Shown here piece after piece: positions 45,901-57,007 of a stretch of DNA of 64,000 nt. The notes under the pieces are model-generated. The model did not search any database, was not told where the DNA came from, and was given only the letters and a program-made list of their open reading frames with translations. A program made the position numbers and the translations under genes. This DNA comes from Hermatobates lingyangjiaoensis. Its lineage: Eukaryota; Arthropoda; Insecta; Hemiptera; Hermatobatidae. Numbering within the stretch: the stretch's first letter is position 1; each line of letters starts with the position of its first letter. The stretch is taken from the NCBI GenBank assembly GCA_026182355.1, contig JAPFBL010000227.1, positions 526,001 through 590,000 of the forward strand. The letters run 5' to 3'.

Positions 45901-45994
45901 ATGTTGCTACTCCTCGTGCTCGCTGTCGCGGCCTCCCCCGCCGCTGCCTTCTTCAATCTCTTCATTAGCCAGCAGCAGGTCCGCACACTCATGG
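45901..45994 (+). CDS. RYK/Derailed-like receptor kinase, first coding exon (partial)
   Basis: ATG 45901 begins MLLLLVLAVAASPAAA, a clean signal peptide with a likely cleavage after AAA. Then comes FFNLFISQQQVRTLMG, and the exon ends inside the Gly codon (phase 1) at donor GTAAGT (45995-46000). Hydrophobic leader followed by N.F.S..EVR.L.G is how the WIF domain of RYK (Derailed/Doughnut in flies) starts; this family binds Wnt5-class ligands through the WIF domain and steers axons and cell migration. Codon use is GC-rich, unlike all other frames here. No further exon is identified downstream, so intron 1 would exceed 18 kb. The identification rests on about 16 residues and is therefore moderate. 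Confidence 0.55.
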
Positions 45995-46155
45995 GTAAGT
46001 CATTGTCATTAATAACTCCAATATATAGCATCGCTCTCCATTTGCCAAATTCAACACAATCAACATTATAATAAAAAAAATAAAATAAAAAGAAATTGTA
46101 AATGATATATTACACACACAATTATATTTACCTATATATATCTATACTTTCCATT

Positions 46156-46157
<2 letters not shown>

Positions 46158-46192
<35 letters not shown>
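46158..46192. repeat. (TA)n microsatellite
   Basis: About 17 TA units in the putative intron. Confidence 0.9.
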
Positions 46193-46195
<3 letters not shown>

Positions 46196-46429
46196 TATAC
46201 TTTATAAACATTATATTGACATCAATTATTTAGTTCGTGATTGTATTATAAATACATTGGTTTTTAGTTCGTGGAATCATTTCATTTAATTATATATATC
46301 TTCATTATACTTCTACCTTGATGATGACAAGAGTCAAATTATAGAAGATGAGTCAGTTCTCTCTATGTTTATATATGTACATATATGGGATACTTGCCGT
46401 TGCGTCTACAACGTTTTTGGTCGCCCTTT

Positions 46430-46743
46430 CTCTTTTCTCCTCAAGAATATTCGCTTAAAAATTTGAGTTTGTAAGTGTGTTAACTTTCATTGTGTGTTAC
46501 TCTTCTTGAATTTTGAACTCAAGAAGTTGTGTCTTTTTGAACAGAAACTCAACACACACACACACATATATATATATACGGGTCTCCAACGGTCTCTGTA
46601 CCAGTGCGCTTGGTTTCCCTCTCTTATCTCTCCTGAAGACGGTACAACCAAAAATTAGAGACTGTAAGTGTGTGGTTTTGATTTCTCTGTATTTCTTTGT
46701 GTACATTGAACTATGTACAAATCGTATTCTCATCAAAAAAGTG

Positions 46744-46794
<51 letters not shown>

Positions 46795-46800
46795 TTGTAT
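46430..46800 (+). mobile_element. PLE termini with CA/TA/TG microsatellites
   Basis: Unit 46455-46520 (AAAAATTTGAGTTTGTAAG, TGTGTGTTACTCTTCTTG) repeats the block at 43300-43350. Unit 46590-46720 is the CUGAAGACGGU sub-family (hammerhead-like order at 46627-46671 with AAAA instead of GAAA). Microsatellites separate and end them. Confidence 0.6.
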
Positions 46801-46809
46801 GGATGTGCG

Positions 46810-47540
46810 AGTGTGTGTGTGTGTGTATATAAAAATATAAATAGAGCAGCCATAAATTTTCCAGGAATAATTAAAACATAATGTTTGTGGTTTCAACATT
46901 ATTTATAAAAAAATTCCATAGATACAAGTACAAAATTTTTGAAATTAAAAAAAAAAACATCAATTAAAATTTGTTTCCTTTATATTAATTACTAAATTTG
47001 CAATTAGTTTTACTTAATGTTAAAATCTTAAGTTTTTCTTAACGAAAACATATTATGTCGCCTATCAAAAATTTTGATATAAAACAAAATCTAAATCATT
47101 CTCACAGAATGATATCAGATTTCAACATTATGTGTTTATAACTAAAACCTTTAATTCTATTTGAAACTATTATTCACAGACAGAAGAATGAAACTTTTGA
47201 AAATTAAAAATAACTATATTATATATTTCCTTATTCATGCATATATACATATACTCAGTATTGTATGAAATTCTCTGTTGATCTTTTTTGAAAATGAAGT
47301 ATCAAACTATAAAAATGATTTTATATAAATTAAAATAAAAACACCTTCTAAGACTGTTTACTACTACAATCTTAGCTTCTTAGATTGTACTGTTTTTTAA
47401 AACAGTAATTTTTGATATTCATTCGTTTTTATTCTAGTATATATTACTATCATAATTAGTAAATACTTTTATATATATATATATATATTAATAATCAACA
47501 ATAACTCTTGATATACTATATGAATTTAACACCACAATAA
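46810..47540. other. No feature recognised
   Basis: AT-rich intronic DNA without supported features. Confidence 0.4.
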
Positions 47541-47544
47541 ACAA

Positions 47545-47800
47545 ATATATATTAATCACAATGCTCTAAGGTCTTTCGCTACAACATCATCAGAGAGCTA
47601 AATGAACTGAACAAAAAATGTATATGTTGGAACGATGTAGCAAAAGGCCTAAGAGCATTGTAATTAATATATATTTATACATATTTATATATATATATAT
47701 ATATATAAAAGATTTCACATAAACACCTGAAATAGCAATCAATGATCAAACCGCAGTATGAAATGGGAAAACAAGACTAAGATCTTATAACTTAAATGAT
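47545..47800. mobile_element. PLE termini, GGCC and GAUC sub-families
   Basis: A GGCC-type terminus with a minus-strand hammerhead (47563-47598) is followed by its shortened complement (AAAAGGCCTAAGAGCATTG, 47643-47661). After (TA)n (47684-47706) comes a GAUC-type terminus on the minus strand (47710-47790: GATTTCACATAAACACC, AAACCGCAGTATG, AGACTAAGATC). Confidence 0.65.
47563..47598 (-). ncRNA. Hammerhead-like motif, GGCC sub-family
   Basis: Minus strand: GCUCU/AGAGC stem I, canonical CUGAUGA, extra U, stem II GUU/AGC, GAAA, GACC (one change from GGCC), UU. Confidence 0.55.
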
Positions 47801-48429
47801 AGAATGAAGTGTCGCCAGTACGGAAAAAAACTTGAAGAAAGAAGTTGGAGTAAGATATGGCGTTATTTTTAATGAGGGGTACATATATAAACATAAATAA
47901 AACTGTCCACAACAGTTCACAAAGCAGTAGAATACATTATATTGCAATGAAAGATAACTGCAAATTCACCGGTCTGCAGCAAGGAAGGACCGAAATAATC
48001 CTTCCTTTTTCGCAACTAGCAGTTTACCTGGCGTCTATTAAAATCTTATTCCTCATTCACACATCTCTTCTTTTTTCTTACTTCATCTTTAATCGGACTT
48101 CCTTTCTTTCTTACCAAAAACCTGGCAACCTGAAGGGTACTTTTATTTTTATATCTTTCTGAAGACTCTTAATCATGTAAAAGTATTGAAAATGTGTTTA
48201 GCTACAGCTGACAAACATGTCCTATTATTAGAAATGAATCCTTTCTTCATTTACTTCTTCAGAACATAACTTCTTTATCTAAACCTTATGAATGATTTAA
48301 TACTTTCTGCTTTTGCAACTATCAACAAGACTATGCTCAGTGTTATGGTTTTTACGTCGACTTTCTCCCTCTTAATAATTCCTATTGGGAGATATTTCAG
48401 GTCTCTTATTTATAAGTATTATTTTATAT

Positions 48430-48800
48430 TTTATTTGTCAATCAGATCTCCACTCTAAATCTCGTTTTACCATAAGTGCTTTAGAGGATATACATATTTG
48501 CAACTTCGTCTCAAAATCACATCTTGGTCTCAATAGTTACCAAGAAGTTTTTTTTATATTTTGGATTATTTATTTATTACTTTTGGTGGTCTAATAATTA
48601 ATATAATTTACTTCACTTAGTTATTTATCGACTTATTTTTCTTGCTTTGTTTTATCTTCATTTCTTTTTATTTTTATCACTTCTTTGCTTTGCTATTTCT
48701 TTTTTCCCTCTCCATTTAGAATTTGCACTATTATATCTGGCCGACTTCCTGTTTTTCATTTATTACCTAACGTCCATGTAAATTAACAAGCGTACAAAAA
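48430..48800 (+). pseudogene. Possible very decayed PLE end
   Basis: The frame near 48466-48550 reads ISALEDIHICNFVSKSHLG, LNSYQE, weakly like the PLE ending LRASEEAFICLLG...LNLYR, and a T-rich tract follows. Suggestive only. Confidence 0.25.
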
Positions 48801-49337
48801 TCATTGTACTAATAACAAGATTTTATCTGAAATAAGAAGAATTTGAGAATATCATACAGTGGTTTATACTCCAAAACTAGTATGGAGATACGAAATAGAA
48901 GTGAGTTCTGAATCTGATTATGGTTCGGACAGTGGGTGTAACTAGAGCTGAAATACTAACGGGAATGAGAACCAATGTGAGCAAGATCAAAATGATTATG
49001 GCTCTGATTGAATACTGAAATATTTAAACAATGTGTGTTCTCAATTCATTATTATCCAGACACTAATCTACTATAACTGAGGTTATATTTGACGAAGCAA
49101 AGAAGAAAAATAACTTTAACGCAGTAATGAATAGGTTATCAGTAAATAATAGTGAACTGTTTTGCTAAGAGCTATGAAAAAGAAAGGAAGATCATATATA
49201 AAATCAATACTCGTAGTTCTGGCACATTTTGTTATAAATTAAATGCTTGATTGTAACGATATTTATCTCCATCTAAATTTAGTTAGTAAGCAGTTTTCTA
49301 TATGAATTTTAAAAGGACTGATTTTAATGAAATGGTT

Positions 49338-50393
49338 ATGGACGATGGAGGACCACTCTGCACTTTGGCCACGACTACTTCTACCAGCAGTAGTCTGCTG
49401 CTGAAGACGGGCATAGCCCTGCTGCCAAGTGTTATGGACGATGGAGGACCACTCTGTACTTTGGCCACGACTACTTCTACCAGCAGTAGTCTGCTGCTGA
49501 AGACGGGCTTAGACCCGCTGCCAAGTGTTATGGACGATGGAGGACCACTCTGTACTTTGGCCACGACTACTTCTACCAGCAGAAGTCTGCTGCTGAAGAC
49601 GGGCATAGCCCTGCTGCCAAGTGTTATGGACGATGGAGGACCACTCTGTACTTTGGCCACGACTACTTCTACCAGCAGTAGTCTGCTGCTGAAGTCGGGC
49701 ATAGACCCGCTGCCAAGTGTTATGGACGATGGAGGACCACTCTGTACTTTGGCCACGACTACTTCTACCAGCAGTAGTCTGCTGCTGAAGACGGGCATAG
49801 ACCCGCTGCCAAGTGTTATGGACGATGGAGGACCACTCTGTACTTTGGCCACGACTACTTCTACCAGCAGTAGTCTGCTGCTGAAGACGGGCATAGACCC
49901 GCTGCCAAGTGTTATGGACGATGGAGGACCACTCTGTACTTTGGCCACGACTACTTCTACCAGCAGAAGTCTGCTGCTGAAGACGGGCTTAGACCCGCTG
50001 CCAAGTGTTATGGACGATGGAGGACCACTCTGTACTTTGGCCACGACTACTTCTACCAGCAGCAGTATGCTGCTGAAGACGGGCATAGACCCGCTGCCAA
50101 GTGTTATGGGCGATGGAGGACCACTCTGTACTTTGGCCACGACTACTTCTACCAGCAGTAGTCTGCTGCTGAAGACGGGCATAGCCCTGCTGCCAAGTGT
50201 TATGGACGATGGAGGACCACTCTGTACTTTGGCCACGACTACTTCTACCAGCAGTAGTCTGCTGCTGAAGACGGGCATAGACCCGCTGCCAAGTGTTATG
50301 GACGATGGAGGACCACTCTGTACTTTGGCCACGACTACTTCTACCAGCAGAAGTCTGCTGCTGAAGACGGGCTTAGACCCGCTGCCAAGTGTG
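49338..50393. repeat. 96-bp minisatellite, 11 copies, open on both strands
   Basis: Eleven units start at 49338, 49434, 49530 and so on to 50298, each exactly 96 bp. Because 96 is a multiple of three the frame never breaks. The plus strand encodes a 32-residue repeat (MDDGGPLCTLATTTSTSSSL, LLKTGIDPLPSV) inside a 412-codon frame (49302-50540). The minus strand encodes another inside a 344-codon frame (50332-49298). Units differ at only a few sites (IALL, IDPL or LDPL; SSS or SRS), so the array is young or homogenised. Flanking unique parts show no splice signals or domain, so coding is unproven. Each unit contains CTGAAGAC followed by GGG/CCC, recalling the PLE hammerhead start but lacking GAAA. 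Confidence 0.9.
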
Positions 50394-50639
50394 GTGGACA
50401 GAGACTACATATTATCCCTCTACAGCAAGAGCTCTCAACGTTCCTTGGCCCATTCACCCCTCTCGCTATTTCCCACAATGCCATTTCCCAACTCCATCTT
50501 CTTTCCAAGGTTATATATAGAATTTTTCATTTTACATTGATTATGTTTTTAAAAGAATTTTACAAACTAAATGCTAATTACAATTTTTGATGGATATATA
50601 AAATATTAATTGAATTGAAAAAATTAAAAAACCAGTTAG

Positions 50640-50990
50640 GTTTTTGACTCTGAAGAAAACCGCTTGTTACAGTTGAAGCATCTTATTCTTTTTTTCCATT
50701 TCATATTGTGGTTTGATCACATATATATAAGTTGACTTTCGTCTTCTCGTCGCTCAACTTCCTTTCCTAAGGACGACCGTTAAAAGGGTCGAAATACTAA
50801 ACGTGAGTCCTATTAACTGCTTTTCCTTCATAATATATATATATATATATATATATAAAGCAAAAGCCATTACAAAAAAATAAAAACAGGAATAATATGC
50901 TCCGAGGCTTTTCAAATTATGTCATCAGAGAGGGACTACGAGTACAAAATAAATACAAACCAGATTACGAATAATGTTAATGACATAGAG
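50640..50990. mobile_element. Three PLE termini in a row
   Basis: 50640-50725 is a GAUC-type terminus, plus strand, with GACTCTGAAGAAAACCGC and a damaged GAAG. 50745-50830 has CCTAAGGACGACC, GGGTCGAAATAC in hammerhead order, ending in (TA)n. 50870-50945 is a GGCC-type terminus on the minus strand with hammerhead motif at 50899-50934 (CUGAUGA, UUUGAAA, AGCC, UC). Confidence 0.6.
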
Positions 50991-51043
50991 AACATTGAGT
51001 GTTAGTCTTCTTTTATTTTGTCTATAGCTGTAGATTTAATTAT

Positions 51044-51047
<4 letters not shown>

Positions 51048-51098
<51 letters not shown>

Positions 51099-51190
51099 AA
51101 AGGAAAGAGAAAAACAGATACAAACACACAAAACGACTCACAACAATATTTCGACATTCGTCATCATCGGGCAGAAGTAGTCCCTTTGAG
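51048..51190. mobile_element. (TA)n plus PLE terminus
   Basis: (TA)n at 51048-51094 is followed by a terminus with a minus-strand motif near 51135-51175: AUGAUGAC, GAAUGUC, GAAAUAUUG, close to the 19-kb type. Confidence 0.55.
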
Positions 51191-51199
51191 TAGCTGAAC

Positions 51200-53580
51200 C
51201 TAACTACTACTATATATTAATACATATACAAGTAAATATAGTAAATCCAGATTAATGGATCACCCCATGAAATTATCGTTATTTATACATATATAAATAT
51301 TTGTCCAACATAAATCTCTGTTTTATTTAAAAAAAAAAAAATCCAGTTGTTTATTTTTCACAACATAATAAACTTGTGAAACATTGTTTCCAAATGATTA
51401 AATTTTACTTGCTATTATTTAATATGAAGTTAATTAATATCACAAAAATGTAATCAGAAATAATTCATGTTAATTCCGTTTAGTAGTTTTGTAGATAATT
51501 ACATATATTAAAAAAAAACAAAACCGGAAAAAAGGAGGAAGCTGTGTTGGTAGAAATGAAGATATTTTGATGACTGGCGCTTGTATGGAATAACAATGCC
51601 GAGCATTGGTGAGCCCTTCAGTAGCCCAAAGCAAATTGGCTGTGATTACGCAACTCTGCCCTTTCATCCGGGCCAATTTCCCAGTGCAGAGTTCTGCAAC
51701 AGAGCTACTGCCACGCTGATTTCCCATCCAATAAATCCATAACAACTGATGACCGACTGTGATTCCAATAGTTTTATCATTTTAGACTGATATGATCAAT
51801 ATATCAACAATTCTCAGTCAACTAATACAACAGCTAGCTGATGTAAATTTATAACAGAATTTTCCATATAATCAGCCTTTTTCTTTAATATTGAGCGTCA
51901 CTTAACAGAATAAATTATTTTCTGAGTCTCATCTTTCTTTTAAAAAAATAAATAAATGTATATATGAATTCATTATTATATAGTTGAAAGGCATTAAATA
52001 AAAGGCCGATATTGATATAGCTTCTTAACCACTGATTCTTAAAATTCAAAATGGGGTTTTTGAGGATTAGGTCCAAAGAATTAACTACTCCTATTTGGTT
52101 TCTATTACTTTATTTGTTTTTATTGTGTTGATTGATATTTTGTGCGTATATTTGTTTTCAGTACTTATGTTTTCAATAAATTATTTTTGGCCTTAAAAAT
52201 GCCGAATATTTTAAGCCACATCCTCAAGAAACTTATTTTGTGGTAAAAGACTAAATTCAATGAAATTGCCTAACAGTGCCATTTTAGAACCTTCAATTCT
52301 TCTTAACACTGCTTTTCATATTGCGTATGAATTAGATTTCATATTGACTCATAAAAAACACTTTGATATTCCGATATGCTTTCGACATATGATTTGTATG
52401 GCCTCTGGTGAGTAATATTGCTAAACTATAACTTGGGTAGACCGGACAAGCATATCACTCCCAATATAAATGTTTCCATCGATTTGAATTAAAATAACTG
52501 GTATAGAAAGCTTTCGACTGTACTTAACAGTTTATATTTTAAAGATCTATTTACACTACAAATTAGATCTCACCCCAGATTTTTAAGTTATAGTTTTTGA
52601 GAATGCTCTCACTTTTTAAGTAATTTCATAATTAGTCATAAAATTAAGCTTATATTTCTAATTATAAAAAAAATAACATTCAAAAAAGTCAAACAAGATG
52701 GATTTTTTCCTCATTTTAAATATTAAAGGTTTTTCTTTTGATTTAGAATTTTTAAATTTTCTGATAAAGCGTGACCACCTTTATTTTCAAGTCGATATTT
52801 ATTTCATCATCTCAAAAGTTTAGGTTTCTTCGTAGAATGAGACGATGTGTTACCACAGAGGAAGGGGATGTGAAGGTAGAAGGAGAGAAAGGTGGCAATA
52901 AGGGAGTGAAGTTAATTCTACATCTTATTTTTTTATTTTTTGAACCACAAATTGCAATTTTTTTTGGAATTACATTTAAACTGGAAGCATTTAGATTTTT
53001 TTTAAAAAAACATGTATTTACTTTTACAATTTATTTTCAAATTTGAAATATATTCTGTAGGAGAGGTAATATGGCAGGACTGATGACTATATGTGTCGAT
53101 TTTCGTCATTAAGATGTATCTGACCGGATGGCAGTTCGAACTGGTTCTCACTCGTGACCAAGGTCTGACTCCCCTTTGTAACGTGTCATCTCATGATGAA
53201 GGGAGGACGCTTCCAAATTCTTATTCGACCATGTTATACTAAGATTAACCTAAGGTTAAGAATTAAAAATTCTTGATGTTAATATCCCTGATTAGAAGGG
53301 TATACAAAATTGGAAGTCACTGTATGAAGCAGTATTTCCTCGGTTAGTTACCGGCATAGAAGCTAGAGTGAGTCGGACCTGCGTTAGGTCCACTAGAACA
53401 GGTGGACTTGAGAGTGAAACCCGACTCCATGTCAAAAGGTACATTTCTTATAGAACTAGCCGTCCCATCCAAATCAGAGTTGACTAGATGCTTATGGATA
53501 CTAGAGTAGTCCTAAAATTGATTACTCAGTAGGAGTCAGTCATCTAACCTTCCTTTGCACTGCCTAGCGATTCTTCTTCT
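51200..53580. other. Unique DNA with a denser block at 51540-51750
   Basis: The block 51540-51750 has a minus-strand frame reading MGNQRGSSSVAELCTGKLAR, MKGQSCVITANLLWATEGL, compositionally coding-like but unrecognised and without clear splice sites. Another denser stretch, 53090-53580, may be an unclassified repeat. The rest is AT-rich without features. Confidence 0.3.
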
Positions 53581-53611
53581 ATGTCAGCTGGAATATGTTT
53601 TTGCCGCATGC

Positions 53612-53925
53612 CATTTCTGTGTTTATACGCCTCCCTTCATCTAGACATTAGCTTGCTAAAATGTACATTGCTTTTTAAGTATCCGTTTTTGAAAATATTA
53701 ATTTTTGTGATTTTTCTCTTTCCTCTTGAGAATAAAAAAAAGTTTCACCTTTATATGCTGTTGTCAGATTCATTTTCTGAATTTATACGTCTTTCTTCAT
53801 CTAGACATTAGGTTGCTAAAATGTACATTCTTTTTTAAATAACCGTTTTTGAAAATTTAATTTTTGTGATTCATGTCTTACCTCTTGGGAATAAAACAAA
53901 GTAAGTTTCACCTATGATACTCTTT
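53612..53925. repeat. 160-bp direct tandem duplication
   Basis: TTTATACG, CTTCATCTAGACATTAG and TTGCTAAAATGTACATT occur at 53622 and again at 53782, exactly 160 bp apart. The similarity continues through CCGTTTTTGAAAAT and the AATAAAA-containing end, with scattered changes. Two units only. Confidence 0.8.
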
Positions 53926-53938
53926 CCAGTCAAATTTT

Positions 53939-53941
<3 letters not shown>

Positions 53942-53981
<40 letters not shown>
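53942..53981. repeat. (TA)n microsatellite
   Basis: About 20 TA units. Confidence 0.9.
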
Positions 53982-53983
<2 letters not shown>

Positions 53984-54378
53984 ATATATAATAGAAATTT
54001 TGTTTTTAGTTCATTAGAGATATTTCTGTTGTTAAGATTTTATGAGCAAATACATCTTAAAACAATCATCTGTTGCATTTATCAAAATAAATACCGACCT
54101 AGAAATTAGAAAAATTTAAAGGATGTTCCTACAGTATTCCCCTTAAATATAATTTTCTTTTAAAGTGGTTTAAACGTTACAGATGTGAATCCCTGAGGGA
54201 ACGTTAGGAACCTGAGGGACCAAGTGATGTAGGGTCATCTAAACATGCATTTACAGAGCCTCCCTCTGTACAAAAAATCGGCCTTTTCTGTCTTATCCAG
54301 TACTTTGAAGGAAAATAACCGAAATCTGTCCATTCTATTTATCGATTTAAAACCTACTAATTACACAAAATAAATAAT

Positions 54379-54380
<2 letters not shown>

Positions 54381-54420
<40 letters not shown>

Positions 54421-54710
54421 CAGGTTCAATAGTATATCGATCGTTTGATAGAATAGGTGTGTTCTCTAATCGGGATTCAGTCAATTTTCTAGGATTTTAA
54501 ACTAGACTGTTTAGTCGAAGGTTTTGTCTGATTAACATTGATACTCTTATGTTAAAGGGATCTTCAAATCCCTTTAAATAATGTAAAATAATTTTCTTAG
54601 TACAAAAAAGTCTTAATTCTGCCTATGAAAAAGGTTTTAAATAAAACCGAAACGTCGGCAACGAGAGTTTGATTTTTTATCCTAGAAAATTGACCAAATC
54701 CCGATATATA
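54381..54710 (+). mobile_element. (TA)n plus PLE terminus, CGUCGGCAA sub-family
   Basis: After (TA)n (54381-54419) comes TCGTTTGATAGAATAGGTG, as beside the 13.4-kb copy. The terminus proper is at 54615-54700 (CTGCCTATGAAAAAGG, AAAACCGAAACGTCGG). A 130-bp unrelated segment interrupts the usual arm. Confidence 0.6.
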
Positions 54711-54716
54711 TATATG

Positions 54717-55016
54717 TTTTATTAAAAAGTTATTCTATTTTTATTTTTCTTCTTTTTTTTGTTTAATTTTTCCGGTTTTCTAAATATGGTTTTCAACCTA
54801 TCTGGTAATAAGTACATCGATTCTCCAAGTGCCTTATTAGAGAAGTCGATAACACTAAAACAGGTGAATAAATGAATAAGTGAATTGATGTACTTTTTAC
54901 CAGAAAGGTTGAAAACCATTTTTAGAAAACTGGAAAAATTAAAAAAAAAATGAAAATCGGCAATTTTTTTAATAAAACATGTTTAAATGAAGGCCCGCTC
55001 CCAAAATACACTTATA
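54717..55016. mobile_element. Inverted pair of PLE ORF starts
   Basis: The left arm on the minus strand reads KALGESMYLLPDRLKTIFRK, PEKLNKKKKK. The right arm on the plus strand reads MYFLPERLKTIFRKLEKLK and CLNEGPLPKYTYI. Both match the N-terminal PLE segment of the 12.3-kb copy (VYLLPERFKTKVRKFE). The arms diverge around 54850-54885. The right end runs into TATATA. Confidence 0.6.
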
Positions 55017-55620
55017 TATAAAGAAATTAGAAAAAAATATAAGATCATTCAAGAGTAATAAGGGGTCTTCGTCAGAATCAAATCCTAAGTTTAGTTTGAA
55101 CATTTATTATTATTTAATTTGTTTATTGTGTTTATCGGGGGCCCGATCAGATCCCGGTTTCAATCAGTAGCGTTAACTTTTATATGTTATTTTTTTTTTT
55201 TTTTAATTATTATTATTATTTCCTTTTTTATAACTTTTAATTTTATAATTTTATCTATTGTTTTTGCTTTCTCCGTTCTCCGACGTTTAGTGCCTAGCTC
55301 CTTTTTTACGCTAGTGCTGCTCTCATCGGTTGACTCTTTATTGCTTCATTCGCGCTGCGTTCTTCGACGTGGGGAAATCTCTCTCACTTCGTCCTCTCTT
55401 CTAGTCTACTCCTGATGACGAACAACAGTACTAAATATTGAATTCTGTAATTTCTTTTTTCTGTGTCGTGCTTTGTGTAATTTAAAGTGATATATATAAT
55501 GTTGAAACCACAGAAAAAAAAGGGAAAAATATAAATAAATGCTCTGAGATCTTCCTTCAACGTTATATCATCAGAGAGCAAACAAAGTAAGAACTAAGAA
55601 AGTAACATAAAAGTGAGCCT
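55017..55620. mobile_element. Cluster of decayed PLE termini
   Basis: 55037-55079 is a minus-strand GAUC-type motif (CUGACGAAGACC, UUGAAUGAUC). 55190-55440 has a T-rich tract, then CTCCTGATGACGAACAAC, resembling the 26.6-kb type. 55542-55580 is a minus-strand GGCC-type motif (CUGAUGA, UUGAAGGAAGAUCUC) with damaged GAAA. Confidence 0.5.
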
Positions 55621-55624
55621 TTGT

Positions 55625-56826
55625 ATGTGTGTATGTGTTCTTTATACTAATCTACCGTGCTTATTAAATCTTAGCATAAACAAAACTTAGTTTTTCAAAA
55701 ACATAAAAAAGATATTTTTAAACTGTTTCGTGGTGAAATTGAAAAAAATATGTATTTTACTTCATAGAGACAATCATTTTATAATTATTTGTAACAATAA
55801 TTTAAAGAGTCAAAACTATGATGATAAAACGGGAAGATTGGATAAATAGAAATAAAAAAAATGATGGGACTTCATTGTATTATACAAATTAACATAAAGA
55901 TAATGAATAGAATAAAACTTTTAATAAATATTTAAAAAAACAGGAATGTTAAACAAATTTTCATAAATATAATTTTCTTTAATTTGATTAAATATAAATT
56001 ATATAAATATATTTCTATTTGCTTAGATGAATACAATTTATGTGACAATAGTCACATAACGGAAATACTTATGCCAAATGATATCATTAATAATTTCATA
56101 TTATTAATGTTCTGATTGATAAATGAGTGAATCGGCACTTGATTAAAGCTTGCTATTGACTAACTTATAATATTATTACAACATTTTAATGAACAAAGAA
56201 ATCTTCCTGTGTCAACATGAAATTGCTAAAATCATGAGGCAAATAAATGTGTTTTGGAATAATTGTAGACTCAAGTGGAAGGCAGTAGAATAAATATAAA
56301 GCTAGGAGCATGAAGTAAACAATGGAAGAGAGTGAGGGGTGCTAAAGAGGGATGCTAATTCTGCCAAGAGTGGAGAATGTTTAAGACAAACATGGCCTTC
56401 TTGTTGATACTCTGACGTATTGGCACTCGGAATGGCTTTTAACTCACTCTTTCCCTTCATACAAATAAATCCTTACAGCTTCCAATCGACATTTCACTAT
56501 CAATCCTACATCCAACGTTGAGTTTCGTGCTTTACCGCCTTCAAGAGGAACTGAAGTAACGTTTGTATTATTCATTTTTTATACATGTGCTAAAAGATTC
56601 AATAAAGAAATAACAAAAACCGTACGGCGCAATGCTCTTGAAGATAAACTGTGTCTGAACCACATTCTCAACTTAGTATGTAAACAGTTACAAATAACAA
56701 TAACCAAATTTATACCAATATATTAGGCAGCAATAAAATTCTTTAACTTTAGACAATTTTGTAAATTATGTTACAAAAATATATAGTTATGAGTTCATTA
56801 TGCCATATTATCAGTTTGTAAAGTAA

Positions 56827-56830
<4 letters not shown>
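55625..56830. other. AT-rich DNA with a denser block at 56280-56560
   Basis: The denser block (GGCATGCTAATT-like texture: GAGGGATGCTAATTCTGCC, TTGGCACTCGGAATGGC) has stops in all frames and no TE hallmark; possibly conserved non-coding. Confidence 0.3.

Positions 56831-56833
<3 letters not shown>

Positions 56834-56872
<39 letters not shown>
56834..56872. repeat. (TA)n microsatellite
   Basis: About 20 TA units beside a PLE palindrome. Confidence 0.9.
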
Positions 56873-56876
<4 letters not shown>

Positions 56877-57007
56877 ATTTCACATAAACACGTGAAATAA
56901 CAATCAATGATCAAACCACAATAAGAAATGGGAAAACAAGACTAAGATCTTAGTCTTATTTTCCCATTTCTTATTGTGGTTTGATCATTGATATATATAT
57001 ATATATA
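56873..57007. mobile_element. PLE terminal palindrome centred on stem III GATC
   Basis: Arms of 41 bp at 56905-56945 and 56950-56990, one mismatch, with only GATC (56946-56949) between them. GATC is the stem III palindrome of this sub-family's hammerhead. Everything 5' of it in the ribozyme is missing. (TA)n lies on both sides. Confidence 0.8.

Noticed and set aside
49298..50332. 344-codon minus-strand frame as a gene
   Set aside because: It is the complement of the 96-bp array; frame retention follows from the unit length.
49338..50393. CRISPR-like array
   Set aside because: Units are contiguous 96-bp repeats without variable spacers, and the genome is animal.
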